Below are positions 6,276 to 8,287 of a stretch of 8,287 nt of DNA, piece after piece. Each line of letters opens with the position of its first letter. Position 1 is the first letter of the stretch. The stretch lies in the NCBI GenBank assembly GCA_013911625.1, contig JACESW010000046.1, forward strand, positions 1-8,287, in the 5' to 3' direction. This DNA is from Cryomorphaceae bacterium. GTDB lineage: Bacteria; Bacteroidota; Bacteroidia; Flavobacteriales; Schleiferiaceae. Made by a program: the position numbers and the translations under genes. The notes beneath the pieces were generated by a model, which was not told the origin of the DNA, ran no database searches, and worked only from the letters and a program-made list of their open reading frames with translations.

Positions 6276-7637
6276 TTATCTATATCTAAATTTCTGGAAC
6301 CACTTGTCGTTCAAAGTGATACCTAGATTGAAATTCCAATAATCTTCGCGGAGGTTTGCTGAGTTTCCATCCCATCTTTGACCTCTCCCCATACTTATAT
6401 TCAAAAAGCTTGCCTTTTGTTCACCAGGCGCTAAAGATCTGTAGATCACTGGGAAGCTAATTCCGGCATTAAACTCACGTGAAGTATATCCTACACCATC
6501 CCATTGGTATTGTCCAACTTCCTGAAATGCACCAATGCGGTATCGTGCCAGCACAAAGTAGTTTCTGCTTCTCCCGAGCGCTGGGAAGCAGTAAGCAGGC
6601 ACAATCGCTGCACCGAAACTCATACGCTCGCTGTTGAGCATTGTTGCTCCGGGGTCAATACCTCCGTTTGGAATGAATGATCTGAATTCGTCCCAGTTAG
6701 TTACGCGGTAATCCACCAATATGTCCCAAGCGTTGATTGGAGAATTATTGATGTTTTTGGTAAAACCAATACCCACACCGTAACTAGACGGTAGTACGGC
6801 GCGGCCTTGTTCACTTAAGTCGTAAAAGAGTGTATCAACTACAGACTCAGCGATCCCGCTGTTGATGAAGGTGTATTGTGTAGAGATTTGACGCGCATTT
6901 AGATCTTGACCTAAAGCGTAAACGCCACCGGCCGTGATGCGGTATTCACCAAATTCAAATTTAAGCTGCGTTCCTAAATCAAAAGTAAAATCACTAATCC
7001 CTGTTCTTCGCGAATTACTCACCGACAAGAAATCCGGATCAGCAATGATCGTTTTGTTGCTTTCGTCGATCTCACCAAAAATGTATTTAGCATTGGCTCC
7101 TACAGAAATCCATTTAAATGGCTGTGCAGCAAGTCCAAAAGTGAACTTATCGTAACCGCCTTTACCAATTGAACGGTATTCATACACGCCAAAATCGTCC
7201 GATGAATCGACCACGCTGATACTATATCCTTTAGCTGCCAATGGGCTTACAGAAAAAGAGCCCGCGAAATACTCGTTGAACTTGAAACCAAATCCGAAGT
7301 AATCATAATAGGTATTAAAATTCGTCTGATCAATGTCCTCGTCCGTAATGCGGTGTCTAAAAGATCGATGCGCACCACTCATTTCTAAGGTTGCGAAATC
7401 CATGTTGGTATACCCTGCAGGGTTCAGCATATTGATCGAGAAGCGGTCAATATTCGCAATACCTGTCCCGCCCATAGCGAGATAATTTGGAGTAATTCCA
7501 AAGGATGTTTCACCAAAACCGTTGATACTTAACGGACTTACTGAGTTGGTCTGAGCAGCTACACTACCTGGTACCACTAGGCTCAGCGCAAAAAGTGTGG
7601 CTGAAAGAAGAGCTTTAAAGCGTACCGTTTTCGGCAT
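6276..7637 (-). CDS. Outer-membrane beta-barrel protein, FadL/OmpP1/PorV-like, function unknown
   Basis: 453 residues from the chosen ATG at 7637. The signal peptide is MPKTVRFKALLSATLFALSL and on to GSVAA, cut before QTNSV. The mature start has SPLSINGFGE and NYLAMGGTGIANIDRFSINMLN followed by PAGY (residues about 51-76), the MGG...NPAxY pattern seen in FadL/OmpP1 and PorV-like barrels of Bacteroidota. The rest is alternating aromatic and small-residue strands (for example YFGFGFKFNEYFAGSFSVSP, WISVGANAKYIFGEI, FNAGISFPVIYRS), ending in FNLGITLNDKWFQKFRYR. FadL members transport hydrophobic compounds and PorV is a type IX secretion shuttle; neither role can be assigned from sequence alone. 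Longer starts at 7673 or 7664 (both ATG) and a TTG at 7688 are in frame but would add up to 17 residues before the signal. Even the chosen start overlaps the coaX end by 23 bases, which implies translational coupling. The TPR gene follows after 13 bp. Confidence 0.85.
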   Translation of the reverse strand: MPKTVRFKALLSATLFALSLVVPGSVAAQTNSVSPLSINGFGETSFGITPNYLAMGGTGIANIDRFSINMLNPAGYTNMDFATLEMSGAHRSFRHRITDEDIDQTNFNTYYDYFGFGFKFNEYFAGSFSVSPLAAKGYSISVVDSSDDFGVYEYRSIGKGGYDKFTFGLAAQPFKWISVGANAKYIFGEIDESNKTIIADPDFLSVSNSRRTGISDFTFDLGTQLKFEFGEYRITAGGVYALGQDLNARQISTQYTFINSGIAESVVDTLFYDLSEQGRAVLPSSYGVGIGFTKNINNSPINAWDILVDYRVTNWDEFRSFIPNGGIDPGATMLNSERMSFGAAIVPAYCFPALGRSRNYFVLARYRIGAFQEVGQYQWDGVGYTSREFNAGISFPVIYRSLAPGEQKASFLNISMGRGQRWDGNSANLREDYWNFNLGITLNDKWFQKFRYR

Positions 7638-8287
7638 AATAATCGTAGAGGTGCCTAATGGCATGTAGTTCATAATTAACGGGTGCAAATATGTAGTTTT
7701 TTAGGGGCTTAGGCAAACGTTCTGAATGTCCTCCGCAAATAAGGACTCGATTTAGTTTGAAAGTAGCAGTATAGTCGTCGATCATAGCTTCCATTTCCTT
7801 CTGCAATGCTATATCTACACCGGCTTGCAAACTACCTTCGGTATCTGAACCCAACAACGCTGAAGTCTCAGAATATTGGACGCGCGGCAAGGCCGCTGTC
7901 ATTGTATTCATTGCCTCGTATCGCATTTCCCAGCCGGGCGAAATGGCACCGCCTAAAAACACTCCTTCACGGACAACATTGTAGGTGATACAAGTGCCCA
8001 AAGTAACTAAAAGAAAGCTCTGATGACCTTCAAGAAAATGCGCATTACATAGCGCCCAACGATCCATTCCCAAAGTAGACATACTCTTGTACTTGGATGC
8101 TAACGGCCACACATCATCTTCCTTCAATAGGCGAATAGACTGACTTTGGTCAAAGCGTAAAGAGGTTGAGCCAGATGCATATCCAAAAAATTGTCGACGC
8201 TCGTGTTCTTTAAGAAAGCCCTTGAAATCGTCTTTTGAGAACCTAAGGATTTCATTGGTACTGGTGTCCAACACCTTAGCTGTAGTG
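7615..8287 (-). CDS. coaX: Type III pantothenate kinase (5' end outside window)
   Basis: CoaX phosphorylates pantothenate with ATP, the first step of coenzyme A synthesis, in the cytoplasm as a dimer with an ASKHA fold (family knowledge). The frame is open to the right edge and reads (N)TTAKVLDTSTNEIL. The window therefore cuts inside the N-terminal DxGNT phosphate-binding motif, about 10 residues are missing, and the GTG at 8274 is internal. Visible: TLGMDRWAL with the catalytic Asp (about 8056-8073), LGTCITYNVV (ATP/cation site), FLGGAISPGWEMRYEAM, TAALP, VLICGGHSERLPKPL and a usual C-terminal helix ending YYAENGTL. Odd: the family normally has an Asp before the GT (DAGTCITYD in related bacteria, from memory), whereas here it is Thr (VTLGTCITYN), and the second Asp is Asn. 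The length agrees with the family, about 225 residues in the window. It is upstream of and overlaps the barrel gene, so it probably shares its transcript. Confidence 0.92.
   Translation of the reverse strand, partial: TTAKVLDTSTNEILRFSKDDFKGFLKEHERRQFFGYASGSTSLRFDQSQSIRLLKEDDVWPLASKYKSMSTLGMDRWALCNAHFLEGHQSFLLVTLGTCITYNVVREGVFLGGAISPGWEMRYEAMNTMTAALPRVQYSETSALLGSDTEGSLQAGVDIALQKEMEAMIDDYTATFKLNRVLICGGHSERLPKPLKNYIFAPVNYELHAIRHLYDYYAENGTL

Noticed and set aside
1..8287. Mobile element, CRISPR, phage, defence system or RNA gene
   Set aside because: No transposase, integrase, terminal repeats, regularly spaced repeats or tRNA/rRNA-like sequence seen on either strand; the gene content is core envelope and coenzyme A metabolism throughout.

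Overview
The window is an ordinary chromosomal segment of a Bacteroidota bacterium, most likely in Flavobacteriales. The order placement is an inference from protein style: a 60-residue membrane protein between lptC and a CNNM-type hemolysin homologue, a 705-residue single-parvulin PpiD/SurA-type protein, a Cys-type LptC lipoprotein, weak ribosome binding sites, and a TAnnTTTG-like promoter element. I see no RNA genes, insertion sequences, CRISPR arrays, phage genes or defence systems. Coding density is high, and no intergenic gap exceeds about 130 bases.

Layout. The left edge (+ strand) holds the 3' end of a rodA-type SEDS glycosyltransferase gene. It converges on a long minus-strand run that fills the rest of the window, and a hairpin flanked by A and T runs (about 556-584) separates the two. 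In transcription order (right to left) the minus-strand run is: coaX (type III pantothenate kinase, 5' end cut by the window edge), an outer-membrane beta-barrel protein of the FadL/PorV-like kind, and a secreted TPR protein, then a strong intrinsic terminator at 4793-4827. After that come lptC, a two-helix 60-residue membrane protein, a CNNM/CorC-type protein with paired CBS domains, and finally a membrane-anchored PpiD-type peptidyl-prolyl isomerase.

How the genes fit together. Apart from coaX (coenzyme A synthesis), everything concerns the cell envelope: peptidoglycan elongation (RodA), LPS transport (LptC), outer-membrane or periplasmic protein folding (PpiD type), an outer-membrane barrel, a secreted TPR protein, and an inner-membrane CNNM protein. 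Three junctions overlap: coaX/barrel by 23 bp, lptC/small protein by 8 bp (ATGAATAA), and small protein/CNNM by 1 bp (TAGTG). This suggests translational coupling inside two transcription units. The terminator lies about 20 bp before lptC, whose only available starts are TTG codons, and a perfect TAnnTTTG box sits in that gap.

I did not find a clearly new system. The points most worth a second look are the CoaX motif substitutions, the compact terminator/promoter/TTG junction before lptC, and the uncharacterised small membrane and TPR proteins.
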